24,813 nt of DNA. Source: Chitinophagaceae bacterium. GTDB lineage: Bacteria > Bacteroidota > Bacteroidia > Chitinophagales > Chitinophagaceae. The notes below the pieces were generated by a model that saw nothing but the letters and a program-made list of their open reading frames with translations, ran no database searches and was not told where the DNA came from. Shown in pieces: positions 1-8,591 of the stretch. Made by a program: the position numbers and the translations under genes. Numbering within the stretch: position 1 is the first letter of the stretch; every line of letters begins with the position of its first letter. The stretch spans positions 1-24,813 of the forward strand of contig JACFNM010000002.1 in assembly GCA_019454915.1 (NCBI GenBank). The letters are read 5' to 3'.

Positions 1-267
1 AAGATACAAGACTGTAATGAAAATCCAGCAAATGGGAAACAGACCGTATAAAATTCCATGTCCGGTTGATAAAATAGCAAGCGATGGGGGCATTTTATAT
101 AAGATGATAGCCAGTAAAACAGCCATACAGGTAGCAATTATGCTTGCCCAATGCCCTTTCATTTTCTTTATGATCAATGCCCAGAAAATAAAAGCAATGG
201 GCAAAAGAGCGGCTATGGCAGAGAAAAAAATATTTCCAAGCGGATCAATTGGCTGTGTCCATTTCAT
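1..267 (-). CDS. lctP: L-lactate permease, N-terminal part (cut by window edge)
   Basis: The first 89 codons of a membrane transporter that runs off the left edge. Translation from the ATG at 267 begins MKWTQPIDPLGNIFFS, followed by two hydrophobic stretches separated by a short basic segment (KKMKGHW) and then KMPPSLAILSTGHGILYGLFP. The order of an NIW/NIFFS-type start, a basic loop, an LLYKMP-type segment and YGLFPI is characteristic of the LctP/LldP lactate permease family, which carries lactate with protons across the inner membrane. AGGA lies about 7 bases before the start. The gene follows the GNAT gene on the same strand after 95 bases, so it may be the last gene of the sugar operon or have its own promoter; I see no clear one. 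Only about one sixth of the usual ~550 residues is present, so the family call rests on the N-terminus. Confidence 0.72.
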   Translation of the reverse strand, partial: MKWTQPIDPLGNIFFSAIAALLPIAFIFWALIIKKMKGHWASIIATCMAVLLAIILYKMPPSLAILSTGHGILYGLFPICWIFITVLYL

Positions 268-362
268 GATAGTTCCTGATGCTGAACGCTGTATGAAAAA
301 TCAGATTATGTCTCTAAATTACTCAAACTGTAATAATGGAAAATAATTCACAGAAAAAGCTT

Positions 363-1226
363 TTATCCAAATTCCGGTCCGGCAATGGCAAACAATTTCT
401 CTTTCTCACCCTTAAGGGGTTCATTTGCATAATACATCCTTGAAAAAGAACGCTGAATCGTGAATCCATTATCTCTCAAAAAATCGATCATTTTTTCTTT
501 ATCACGGGGCAGGTCTATAACAACAGATTTTCCTTCGAGATTTTTTAAAGCATAGGAAATGAGCGTTTCAGCTTCTCTATATTGGTTTGCTTCTACCGGC
601 CCCAGTTGATAAAACAATCTTCCCGGTCTGCCTGATATGAATCCATTTAGCTGATTGTTCCCGACAATAGCCCCCGATATACGAGGACAGGATTCCAGAA
701 GATATCTTATCACTGAATGCCGGCTGACACCAAAAACGCCTTCATCGAAAGAGACAATTTCAGATATATTTTCACGGGTTACTTCAAGGATGGTTGAATC
801 TTTAGATGCTGTCTCTACAGGTTTAACCGATGGATTGACCATCCGGATGATCGAATCTTCCTCTTTAAAACCCAGATGTTGGTACAAAGGCAATCCCATG
901 GGCGTAGCGTCCAATTGAATAAAAGGGAACTCTCTTAATTGATTGAGCACATGTTGTACCAATGATTTCCCTATTCCCATTCCCCTGTAGGCTTGCTGTA
1001 CAACAACCATACCTATCCATGCCAGCCTGTTTTCATAGCAGACAGCAGTTGTGCTGCCGATAATTCTGTCTTTCTCAAAAGAAGCAATGGCTTTATGCTG
1101 AGCATTATTAATAAAGAAAAGCCAGTCTGCTTCACTCTGGTTCCATCCTTCGGCGGCAGACAGCGTATATAACGCCGCACTGTCCGCTGCCTGTACGGAC
1201 TTTATCGAGTAAGAAACGCCTTGCAT
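363..1226 (-). CDS. GNAT-family N-acetyltransferase with C-terminal extension
   Basis: A 287-residue protein with a GNAT fold in its first ~135 residues. The acetyl-CoA pyrophosphate-binding motif A is visible at residues 77-90 (QQAYRGMGIGKSLV, the Q/RxxGxG/A signature), followed by LPLYQHLGF, the usual end of the domain. Residues ~150-285 form a second segment ending with a GF motif (NGFTIQRSFSRMYY), like the acetyltransferase-type C-terminal domain seen in two-part GNAT proteins. There is no signal peptide, so it should be cytoplasmic and transfer an acetyl group to a small molecule or amine; the acceptor is unknown. It starts 9 bases after the MFS transporter stop, so the two are almost certainly co-transcribed, and its substrate may be related to the transported compound. 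The family is secure and the role is not. Confidence 0.85.
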   Translation of the reverse strand: MQGVSYSIKSVQAADSAALYTLSAAEGWNQSEADWLFFINNAQHKAIASFEKDRIIGSTTAVCYENRLAWIGMVVVQQAYRGMGIGKSLVQHVLNQLREFPFIQLDATPMGLPLYQHLGFKEEDSIIRMVNPSVKPVETASKDSTILEVTRENISEIVSFDEGVFGVSRHSVIRYLLESCPRISGAIVGNNQLNGFISGRPGRLFYQLGPVEANQYREAETLISYALKNLEGKSVVIDLPRDKEKMIDFLRDNGFTIQRSFSRMYYANEPLKGEKEKLFAIAGPEFG

Positions 1227-1235
1227 GAAGAAGTG

Positions 1236-2501
1236 CTATTCGGTTTCTATGTAGTTCATATCTTTCTTAAAAGTTTCTTCCAGATAGAAGAGTGAAATAA
1301 TTCCCAGCAGATATACAATAACAGCCACTACCAATGCACTATATATAATACCGAGTGAACCTTTCATTAATAAGAATAACGCTGTCAGGGGAATAACGGT
1401 TGCCCTTACAAAATTGGGTATGGTAGTAGCAACGGTCGCCCTGAGATTTGAACCAAAGAGTTCGGCTGCAACGGTAATGAATAGCGTCCAGTAGCCTCCT
1501 GAAAAACCCAAAATGGTGCATACCACATAGAAAAATGTTGCCGATTTGAAAGGTACTACAAGGTAAATAATGGCGAAAATTGCTGAAAGGAGAATGAAGT
1601 AGAGGATGGCTTTTTTCCTGCTTTGCAGGTATTGGCTCAACAATCCGCTAACTACATTTCCCGCTACCTGACCAGAAAAAGTCAGCATCACCGCCTGTCC
1701 CGCATCAATCGGTTTATCCAGCCCCAACGCACGTCCGAACTCCGGTGAAAACGTTACGAGTATCCCTGTTACAAACCATATTGGTGTACCGATGATTATT
1801 CCGTTGATGTATTTCAGAAATCTCTTTTTGTTCCTGAAAAGCATGAGTACATTTCCCCGCTGTACCTGTTTTTCTTTTAGCTTTTCAAATATGCCGGATT
1901 CAAAAACTTTTACCCGTAAGAATAAAAGAAGCAATCCCAAACCACCGCCAATAAAATAAGACATCCGCCAGTTGAAGTAATGAGATATCAGATAAGCCAA
2001 TAGTGCGCCTAAAACGCCCATCGTAGCGACCAGTGTTGCTCCGTATCCACGCATCCTGCCGGGAAGAATTTCTGATACCAGGGTGATGCCGGCGCCCAAT
2101 TCACCCGCAAGTCCGAATCCGGCAATGAACCGAAGAATGGCGTAAGCAGTAACCGAAGTAACCATGCCGTTGCCAATATTCGCTATGGAATAGATAAGGA
2201 TAGAGCCAAATAGTACCGATAAGCGCCCTTTTTTGTCTCCCATAATACCCCATACAATTCCTCCGATAAGCATCCCTGCCATCTGAAGATTGAGTAATAA
2301 AAGCCCGTCATGGAGAATGGCTTCGTCTGAAAGATTCAATGATTTTAAACTGGGTACCCGAACTATGCTAAAAAGAAACAGGTCGTACATGTCTACCATG
2401 TAACCTAATGCTGCCACTAGAACGGGAAGGCGCAGAAGATGCTGCAGAACGCTGCGGTTGTCACCAGATAAAGTTGTCTGTTGCGATGATCCAATACTCA
2501 T
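1236..2501 (-). CDS. MFS transporter (metabolite:H+ symporter-like)
   Basis: A 421-residue polytopic membrane protein with about 12 hydrophobic segments. The MFS loop 2-3 signature is present as GDKKGR at residues 88-93, and an acidic pair (VDMYD, residues 36-40) lies in helix 1. A second-half relative of the loop motif is weaker. The layout resembles the sugar or metabolite:proton symporter branches of the major facilitator superfamily. It sits 39 bases after the cytochrome-sugar dehydrogenase gene and 9 bases before the GNAT gene, within an operon of sugar-modifying enzymes. I infer that it imports the sugar or uronate processed by those enzymes, or exports a product. No substrate-specific motif is recognisable, so the substrate is not assigned. 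Confidence 0.87.
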   Translation of the reverse strand: MSIGSSQQTTLSGDNRSVLQHLLRLPVLVAALGYMVDMYDLFLFSIVRVPSLKSLNLSDEAILHDGLLLLNLQMAGMLIGGIVWGIMGDKKGRLSVLFGSILIYSIANIGNGMVTSVTAYAILRFIAGFGLAGELGAGITLVSEILPGRMRGYGATLVATMGVLGALLAYLISHYFNWRMSYFIGGGLGLLLLFLRVKVFESGIFEKLKEKQVQRGNVLMLFRNKKRFLKYINGIIIGTPIWFVTGILVTFSPEFGRALGLDKPIDAGQAVMLTFSGQVAGNVVSGLLSQYLQSRKKAILYFILLSAIFAIIYLVVPFKSATFFYVVCTILGFSGGYWTLFITVAAELFGSNLRATVATTIPNFVRATVIPLTALFLLMKGSLGIIYSALVVAVIVYLLGIISLFYLEETFKKDMNYIETE

Positions 2502-2540
2502 CTTTTGTTTTTTTAATGGTTAATGTTAGTTTATTACACT

Positions 2541-4289
2541 TTAAAGTGACGTTTGAGTAGCGTTTACCATTTTATATAGTTTACCATCTGCTTTTGTCAG
2601 AATATATAACTCGCCGGAGGAGTCTCTGCCAAAATGCAGATCAACTCTTGGACTTCCACAGGCTTCAGTAAGTGTTGTTAATTCATTATTGATGGTAACT
2701 CTCCACTCCTGAATGGGAGCCAGGCTTCGCTGACGGATATCAGCAACATTTAACAAGAATAATCTGCCGGTAGGAATATCTCCGAAAAGATATTTCCCTG
2801 CTAATAAAGGCATTGTTTTACCGAGGTATTCCAAACCGCCGGAAATGGCAGCTCCTTCATCGTGGTCAAATTCGGCAACAGGGTAAGTTATTTTGTAAGT
2901 GCTGTCGTCTGCCGGTAAAGGATAAACCTGATTAATGTCTCCTTTAAAGTCTATCAGGAATTGCCCTTCCCGAATGGGCCAGCCATAATCATGGCTCGGC
3001 TCGATTAAGTTGACCGATTCAATATGATGTTGACCGATGTTGCAAACCAGCATTTGATTACGGGACGTCCAGGTAATCCTATGCGGATTCCTGAATCCGT
3101 AGGCGTATATTTCTCCGGGAACCTTGCTGTTTTTCCCCGAGGCGAATGGGTTGGACGCCGGAATTCCGTACTGACCGTTCGAACTGTTTCTCCCCCGGGG
3201 ATCAATGCGTAAGACAGTTCCCCAGATTTTCTCTTTGCTTAGAGCCAGTTGTGGAAATCCGTTTTCTACGCAGCCGCCATCACCCACGCCTATGTACAAT
3301 AGCCCGTAATCCTTGTCTCCCGGGTGGGAAGTAGGATTGAAAGTGATTTCCTGTACACCATGTATGCCGCTGACCATGTCCACCCGAAACAGTTCACGAT
3401 TGGTACCGCTGAATTGATTGGCTTTGGTATCTTTTGTTTGCCATTCTGTCAGCACCCATTGTACGGTGGATTTGATAGAATCATCGTAGTTAAATTCTGC
3501 CTTTTTTGTACGCGGAGGTTCAGTGTGTGTGGTATAGAATATGCCGTTTTTAGCGAAATCCGGATGAAAGGCAAAACTGCCAAAACCGGTAGCCAGACCG
3601 GGTTTGTGTATGAACTTAGGTTTTTGGGCAACCATATCCACATATAAGACGGGCTTACCATTCACCAACTTATATAATTTTCCGTTCAAATCAACCACAA
3701 AAAGATCGCCGGAACCCGGCTGATAATCTAGTTTCGTAATTCTGGCAAGAGGTTTTTTGCCGTCGTCTGAAGTAACCGGAAATTGCGTGACTGGCTCCAA
3801 TCCCACCTGCAATCCGGTGTACACGATTCTCTCAGGGATGGGGTCGGCTATTCCCTTGTTCTTTCCTTTTCCCGTTTCTGTTTCGTTGGCTTGATGTGTA
3901 TTCAGAAAAGCAATCAATGCATCCAAATCACTATCTTCAAAAGACGCAAATGAAGGCATCATGGCTTTGTATTCTTTAAATAAATCGTTAGCCCGCTGGT
4001 CTCCGGAGGAAATTATCTTTTCAGGATTTTGGATAAAATGTCGAAGCCAGTCCACCGAAACTTCCTTGGTTATACCGGCAAGTTTCGGGCCTATGCTGTT
4101 TTGATAAATATTGTGACAGCTTGTGCAATGCTGTTCAAAAATCTGTCCGCCATGAGCAATTACCACAGAATCTTTACTGATCAAATCGGCGGAGGATGAA
4201 CTACTGTTATGGCAGGAGTATATTATTACCGCCTGAAGATAGAGAATGGATACAAGTTTGATAAGTTTTTTGATTTTACTTAAATGCAT
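2541..4289 (-). CDS. Cytochrome c - PQQ-type sugar dehydrogenase fusion lipoprotein
   Basis: A 582-residue exported protein with two domains. The N-terminus has a basic start, a hydrophobic stretch and a lipobox-like YSC ending at Cys26, so it is probably a lipoprotein on the periplasmic side. Residues ~45-135 are a small c-type cytochrome: CTSCH at 55-59 binds haem, and a Met at 111 or 112 (MMPSF) is the likely sixth ligand. Residues ~150-575 match the glucose/sorbosone dehydrogenase beta-propeller (GSDH family), with the typical segment GSFAFHPDFAKNGIFY and later YAYGFRNPHRITW. Family members oxidise sugars with pyrroloquinoline quinone and pass electrons on. Having the haem on the same chain suggests direct transfer into the respiratory chain. 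It lies 33 bases after the SDR gene. Substrate and PQQ dependence are inferred; no PQQ synthesis genes are in the window. Confidence 0.88.
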   Translation of the reverse strand: MHLSKIKKLIKLVSILYLQAVIIYSCHNSSSSSADLISKDSVVIAHGGQIFEQHCTSCHNIYQNSIGPKLAGITKEVSVDWLRHFIQNPEKIISSGDQRANDLFKEYKAMMPSFASFEDSDLDALIAFLNTHQANETETGKGKNKGIADPIPERIVYTGLQVGLEPVTQFPVTSDDGKKPLARITKLDYQPGSGDLFVVDLNGKLYKLVNGKPVLYVDMVAQKPKFIHKPGLATGFGSFAFHPDFAKNGIFYTTHTEPPRTKKAEFNYDDSIKSTVQWVLTEWQTKDTKANQFSGTNRELFRVDMVSGIHGVQEITFNPTSHPGDKDYGLLYIGVGDGGCVENGFPQLALSKEKIWGTVLRIDPRGRNSSNGQYGIPASNPFASGKNSKVPGEIYAYGFRNPHRITWTSRNQMLVCNIGQHHIESVNLIEPSHDYGWPIREGQFLIDFKGDINQVYPLPADDSTYKITYPVAEFDHDEGAAISGGLEYLGKTMPLLAGKYLFGDIPTGRLFLLNVADIRQRSLAPIQEWRVTINNELTTLTEACGSPRVDLHFGRDSSGELYILTKADGKLYKMVNATQTSL

Positions 4290-4322
4290 AATGAAACGAA
4301 TAATTCAATTGAATCTGATTAA

Positions 4323-5093
4323 CTACAATCTTGGAATGGTTAAACCGCCATCTACTACAATGACTTGTCCGGTAGAATACATGAAATTTCCCACAGATAA
4401 CGCGGCGACTGCTTTTCCCACATCTTCGGGTTGCCCCCATCGTTTTTGCAGGCATAAACCTTCACTTATCATTTTGTCGTATTTCTCTTTTACTGTCGAA
4501 GTCATATCTGTATAAATAATTCCCGGTCGCACCTCATATACGGGAATATTATACTCGCCCAACCGAACGGCAAATAGTTGCGTTGCCATACTGAGCCCGG
4601 CTTTGGAAATGCAATACTCACCCCGGTTGACAGAGGCTACTGTTGCCGACATGGAAGATATATTAATGATACAGGCAAAAAAATCAGCGTTCGATTTCTT
4701 TTGTTCGATCATCCAATTGGCTGTTTTTTGCATAAGGAAATAGCTGCCTTTCAGATTGGTATTCATTACCTCATCATAACTTTCTTCCGTAGCTTCCAGT
4801 ATATCTTTTCGCACTCTCGGCGCCATGCCTGCATTGTTCACTAATATGTTCAGTTGCTGGTAATGTTCTTTGATTTGAGCCAACATATTTTCCTGATCCA
4901 GAGAGGAAGCGATATTTCCACGGCAATAAATTACATCATGTCCATAACTTTTTAGTTCCTGAATGGTTTCTTTCACCTGCTCTTTGGGTCTCGTTCCGTT
5001 GATCGCCAGGTCGAAGCCGACGGAAGCAAGCTCTTTGGCAATGCCTAATCCGATTCCCCTGCTGCCACCGGTTATAAATGCTACTTTTCTCAT
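4323..5093 (-). CDS. SDR-family oxidoreductase (FabG/KduD-like sugar reductase)
   Basis: A classical short-chain dehydrogenase of 256 residues. The cofactor motif TGGSRGIG is at residues 8-15, NNAG at 86-89, the catalytic serine at 146/147 and the YxxxK pair at Tyr160/Lys164, with VRPG after the active site and a C-terminal VDGG. Such enzymes interconvert hydroxyl and keto groups with NAD(P)H. The start is set at 5093 (MRKVAF), because the glycine-rich motif then falls where the family expects it. A longer in-frame start at 5135 would overlap the end of the Gfo/Idh gene and add 14 unlike residues. General databases would probably label it 3-ketoacyl-ACP reductase. Its position between a Gfo/Idh enzyme and a sugar dehydrogenase makes a keto-sugar or keto-uronate substrate more likely, which is an inference. 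Confidence 0.88.
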   Translation of the reverse strand: MRKVAFITGGSRGIGLGIAKELASVGFDLAINGTRPKEQVKETIQELKSYGHDVIYCRGNIASSLDQENMLAQIKEHYQQLNILVNNAGMAPRVRKDILEATEESYDEVMNTNLKGSYFLMQKTANWMIEQKKSNADFFACIINISSMSATVASVNRGEYCISKAGLSMATQLFAVRLGEYNIPVYEVRPGIIYTDMTSTVKEKYDKMISEGLCLQKRWGQPEDVGKAVAALSVGNFMYSTGQVIVVDGGLTIPRL

Positions 5094-5107
5094 CCTTTGT
5101 TGGTTAT

Positions 5108-6253
5108 TTAGATTTCGGGAATGTCCACCCAACATCTTTTACTCCAGCTTTCCAATCCTTTTTCAGCTAATTGTATTCCTTTAACACCTTCTCCGAGATC
5201 CCAGGGGAAAAGTTCGTCTTTCACGATGTGTTTTAAGAATAATTCCCATTGTATCTTAAAGGCATTATCATATTGTTCCTGTTCGGGCACTTTCGCCCAG
5301 CCTTCGAAAAAGTTAATCGGTTGGGGAATATCCGGATTCCATACAGGCTTGGGCGTATTTCCATAGTGTTGGATATAACACTCGCGTAATCCCGCTACTG
5401 CAGAGCCTCTGGTTCCGTCCACCTGCAGGGTAAGCAAGTCGTCTCTCCTTACCCTTACTGTCCAGGAGGAATTGAACTGTGCAATAATTCCGTTCTCCAG
5501 TTCAAAAGTAGCATAAGCAGCGTCGTCGGCTGTGCATACGTATTTCTTCCCCTTTTCGTCTATCCGTTCCGGAATATGTGTAGCACCCAGGCAAGAGACC
5601 GCTTTTACTTTACCAAAAACATTATCCAATACATAGCGCCAGTGACAAAGCATATCCACAATGATCCCGCCATCATCTTCTTTCCGGTAATTCCATGAAG
5701 GCCGCTGAGCCGGAATACTGTCTCCTTCAAATACCCAGTAACCAAATTCACCGCGTACGGATAATATCTTGCCGAAAAAATCCTGTTGAATCAGCCGTTT
5801 CAGTTTTACGATGCCGGGCAGCCATAATTTGTCCTGTACAACACCATTTTTAACACCTGCTTTTTTACACAATTCGTACAAATCTTTTGCTTCTGCTGTA
5901 TTCACGGCAATGGGCTTTTCACAATAGATATGTTTCCCTGCTTTCACAGCTTTTCGAACAGCTTCTGCACGTCGCCCGGTTGTCTGGGCATCGAAATATA
6001 CCGTATAATTTTTATCGGCAAGAACCTCATCAAGGTTGGTGCTTATTTTGGAAACGCCTGACAGCACACTGAGTTTTTTTAGCTTATTTTCATCACGCCC
6101 TACCAATACCGGGTCGGGCATAATCACTTCGCCGGGATTGAGTTTCACTCCTCCCTGTTTGATGATTTCTACGATGGATCGCATCAGATGCTGATTGGTA
6201 CCCATACGGCCGGTGACGCCGTTCATGATGATGCCTACTCTATGTTCTTTCAT
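5108..6253 (-). CDS. Gfo/Idh/MocA-family oxidoreductase
   Basis: A 381-residue NAD(P)-dependent oxidoreductase. The family hallmark EKP is at residues 112-114 (IYCEKPIAVN), where the Lys is catalytic, and the C-terminal alpha/beta domain follows. The nucleotide-binding loop is unusual: NGVTGRMG at residues 11-18 resembles the DapB-type GxxGRMG loop rather than plain GxGxxG, and a longer segment (about residues 32-55) separates it from the next strand. These enzymes oxidise or reduce ring hydroxyls of sugars, inositols or their acids. There is no signal peptide, so it is cytoplasmic. It follows the isomerase gene by 51 bases and precedes the SDR gene by 14 bases, in one operon. Substrate is not assigned; oxidation at C3 followed by isomerase action is one plausible scheme for this gene pair. 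Confidence 0.87.
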   Translation of the reverse strand: MKEHRVGIIMNGVTGRMGTNQHLMRSIVEIIKQGGVKLNPGEVIMPDPVLVGRDENKLKKLSVLSGVSKISTNLDEVLADKNYTVYFDAQTTGRRAEAVRKAVKAGKHIYCEKPIAVNTAEAKDLYELCKKAGVKNGVVQDKLWLPGIVKLKRLIQQDFFGKILSVRGEFGYWVFEGDSIPAQRPSWNYRKEDDGGIIVDMLCHWRYVLDNVFGKVKAVSCLGATHIPERIDEKGKKYVCTADDAAYATFELENGIIAQFNSSWTVRVRRDDLLTLQVDGTRGSAVAGLRECYIQHYGNTPKPVWNPDIPQPINFFEGWAKVPEQEQYDNAFKIQWELFLKHIVKDELFPWDLGEGVKGIQLAEKGLESWSKRCWVDIPEI

Positions 6254-6304
6254 GTCTGTTTGCTTATGTAAAGTATTTTATTTTTCTGTTGGCATAATAA
6301 AATT

Positions 6305-7138
6305 CTACGAATGTTCTTTATAAGCCTCAATAATTTTTTTCAAGAATTGATGCTGGTCTTCTTTCCAGTAGATGTTAGAAAAAATCTCCACCTCGTTAAA
6401 CCCTTTAAAACCTGTGGCTTCCACCCAGCTTCTTATTTGCTGAACAGGAATGCATCCTTCGCCCATCAAACCTCTGTCGAAGAGCAGATCGGTAGTAGGT
6501 GTTTTCCAGTCGCAGATGTGGAAAGCAAAGAGATGATTGTGCCTCGCACATCGTTCTATTTCTTGCTGAAGATGGGCGTCCCACCACAGGTGATATACAT
6601 CTACAGCTATACCCACCCAGGGAGAATCAATGGCTTCAGCCATGTCATTTGCCTGAGCGAGGGTGTTGATGGCCGACCGTGAATCGGCGTACATCGGATG
6701 AAGCGGTTCTATAGCCAGCCTTACTCCCGCAGCAGACGCCTCAGGAAGAACCGATTCTATACCTTCCTGAATTTGCTTTCGCGATTCGGTAAGCGGTTGG
6801 GAAGGGTCTGCACCGCAAACCAGCACAATCAGATTCGTTCCTAATGCAGCAGCTTCTTCAATAGCCCGCTTGTTATCGTCAATGGCTGATTTTCTTTTTG
6901 CCGGATCTATAGAAGGGAAGAACCCGCCACGACATAACGACACGACGGTTAAGCCTTCCTCTCTTAACATCCTTCCTGTGCTTCGGATATCCCTGCCTTC
7001 CAGCGTGTCGCGCCAGACGGTAATCCCTTTTACACCTGCCGCTGCATAATACTTTGCGGACTGTTCAATGTTCCAGGGCTTTGTAGTGATGGTATGAATA
7101 CAGAGACGGGAAAGATCGGTATGTTTTGGAATGCTCAT
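6305..7138 (-). CDS. TIM-barrel sugar isomerase/epimerase (xylose isomerase-like)
   Basis: A 277-residue protein of the AP-endonuclease-2/xylose-isomerase-like barrel family, close to the usual length. Likely metal ligands can be picked out in order: Glu144 (AIEPLHP), Asp180 and His183 (AVDVYHLWW), His207 (FHICDW) and Glu251 (NEVEIFS). Members such as IolE, IolI and tagatose epimerases isomerise or epimerise keto-sugars or dehydrate keto-inositols with a bound divalent metal. It is cytoplasmic. Its ATG overlaps the stop of the GH88-like gene (shared ATGA at 7135-7138), so the two are translationally coupled. The pairing with a Gfo/Idh enzyme downstream is common in bacterial sugar pathways. 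The exact reaction is unknown. Confidence 0.87.
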   Translation of the reverse strand: MSIPKHTDLSRLCIHTITTKPWNIEQSAKYYAAAGVKGITVWRDTLEGRDIRSTGRMLREEGLTVVSLCRGGFFPSIDPAKRKSAIDDNKRAIEEAAALGTNLIVLVCGADPSQPLTESRKQIQEGIESVLPEASAAGVRLAIEPLHPMYADSRSAINTLAQANDMAEAIDSPWVGIAVDVYHLWWDAHLQQEIERCARHNHLFAFHICDWKTPTTDLLFDRGLMGEGCIPVQQIRSWVEATGFKGFNEVEIFSNIYWKEDQHQFLKKIIEAYKEHS

Positions 7139-8502
7139 TGGATATTGAAAAATGTATGATAGGTTTCATCCTGAATAATTCGTTGTAAGTAAAGAGCAGC
7201 TTCCCGTGCATGATAATCTCCCCACATACTCGATTCACCATTAGGGATGCTACTGCCTTTGGGGATATGATCCCAACCATTCGGGCGGTGATAAATTGAA
7301 TGAAGAATCAAACCCTGATGGTCCGGATTTGTGCTGAGATAGGGTTCGGCGAGCAACGTATCCATTACCGTTAAACCTGCCTGCCAGTAACGATTTCCGA
7401 GGTCTGTATCGTGATGCTCCTGTAAAAAACGGCCCAGCCTTAATAAACCCTGAACAGCTATTTCGGCGGCTGAACTGTCAACGGGTTCAAATTCGTTGTA
7501 GGGATCAGCCGGTTTATTGAGGTAATCACCCATTTTCGCCAGTCCCGGTGCTCCTGTATCCCAATAGGGTATTCCGTCGGTCGGCGTGTTGTTGATATAG
7601 AAATCACAGGTTGCCATTGCGGCCTTCAGCATGAGCTCCATAATCGTTTTTTTGTCCGGAATCATTGCGTCATCTTGTTCATGGAACCATTCCAGCTCTT
7701 CAGCAAAACCACACATGGCCCAGGCTAATCCTCTCGTCCAGGTGCTGAATCCGGTATATCCCTGCTGCGAATTGGGACAACGGTAGTTGCCATCCTTTGT
7801 ATTGAAAATACTTTCATGAGCGGTTCTGCCCCAAACGTCGTAGATATCTCTTCCTTCGTTGTAGTAAACGGAGTATTTGGCTGTAGCGGTCAGGTGCTGA
7901 ATAGCCCTGTGGAGCAGGTTGATTTTCACATCGCCTTCTGTTTGCAGATAATGTCCCAGCGAGTGGCTGAGAATCAACGCCCTTACCGACCGGATGGTAT
8001 CTACGAAAAGCGAATGAGCTCCGTTGAAAGAATGAATGAACCCGCCATCTTTTATGCCGGTCCACCGGGATGCCTGCACGGCGCCCGATATCTTAAGCGC
8101 AAGTACATAAAATTCTTTCTCCCATTCATTGAAAGGGATTTTTCCCTCATGCATCAGTCTCAACAGGTTCCCGTAGGTACTCACGTTATTGAAGCCGTGG
8201 TCGTGTACGCCGATATGGCTGACGTGGGGCGCCATGACCTCTAATGTCTTCTTTTTGGCGAGGGAAAGCATTGTCTGGTCGCCTGTGGCATCGAATTGCA
8301 GTATGGCAGAGCCATATTGAAATCCCTGCGTCCATTCGGTCCATCCGCGGGTAGTATAATTGCCATTGACTGTAAAAACCGGAGAGCCTTTGGATTGCTC
8401 ATACCGCTTTTCAATCAGTGATATTTTTTCTCCTGAGATTTTCCAAAAATGACTCAGTTTGTCTTTTAAAGCAGATGCTTTTATATCTGTTTTTATTTTC
8501 AT
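7135..8502 (-). CDS. GH88-like unsaturated glucuronyl hydrolase
   Basis: A 455-residue enzyme with the (alpha/alpha)6 barrel pattern of glycoside hydrolase family 88. Visible family segments are the TEWTQGFQYG region (55-64), HDHGF at 100-104 with Asp101, FVDTIRSV with Asp168, and GYTGFSTWTRGLAW at 248-261. In characterised unsaturated glucuronyl hydrolases two aspartates at equivalent places protonate the double bond and activate water, releasing an unsaturated uronic acid from an oligosaccharide. It is about 80 residues longer than the Bacillus enzyme. No signal peptide is visible, so it probably works in the cytoplasm on an imported fragment. It is the first gene of the operon, 4 bases overlapping the next. 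The GH88 call is fairly firm; a related GH105-type activity is the main alternative. Confidence 0.82.
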   Translation of the reverse strand: MKIKTDIKASALKDKLSHFWKISGEKISLIEKRYEQSKGSPVFTVNGNYTTRGWTEWTQGFQYGSAILQFDATGDQTMLSLAKKKTLEVMAPHVSHIGVHDHGFNNVSTYGNLLRLMHEGKIPFNEWEKEFYVLALKISGAVQASRWTGIKDGGFIHSFNGAHSLFVDTIRSVRALILSHSLGHYLQTEGDVKINLLHRAIQHLTATAKYSVYYNEGRDIYDVWGRTAHESIFNTKDGNYRCPNSQQGYTGFSTWTRGLAWAMCGFAEELEWFHEQDDAMIPDKKTIMELMLKAAMATCDFYINNTPTDGIPYWDTGAPGLAKMGDYLNKPADPYNEFEPVDSSAAEIAVQGLLRLGRFLQEHHDTDLGNRYWQAGLTVMDTLLAEPYLSTNPDHQGLILHSIYHRPNGWDHIPKGSSIPNGESSMWGDYHAREAALYLQRIIQDETYHTFFNIQ

Positions 8503-8583
8503 GCTTCTTATGGTTGCCGTTTGGTATCCATTACCACATAGTGTTGAAAATCAGTCTAAATCCTCATTTAAGAGATGAACTTT

Positions 8584-8591
8584 CAAAGCTA
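8584..8591 (-). promoter_or_regulatory. Candidate -7 element for the GH88-led operon
   Basis: Read on the minus strand this is TAGCTTTG, an exact match to the Bacteroidetes -7 consensus TAnnTTTG. It lies about 80 bases before the operon's first ATG. No good TTTG -33 element is found at the right distance (TTTTCC is nearest), so the call is tentative. Confidence 0.35.

Noticed and set aside
17..346. Plus-strand open frame of 109 codons at the left edge
   Set aside because: It lies opposite the lactate permease start, whose minus-strand translation matches a known family; the plus-strand protein resembles nothing.
3024..3661. Several plus- and minus-strand frames of 62-107 codons
   Set aside because: All lie inside the cytochrome-sugar dehydrogenase gene in other frames and have no start signals or family features.
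363..8502. Polysaccharide utilisation locus of the SusC/SusD type
   Set aside because: No TonB-dependent receptor, SusD-like lipoprotein or hybrid regulator is encoded in the window, so only a catabolic operon can be supported.
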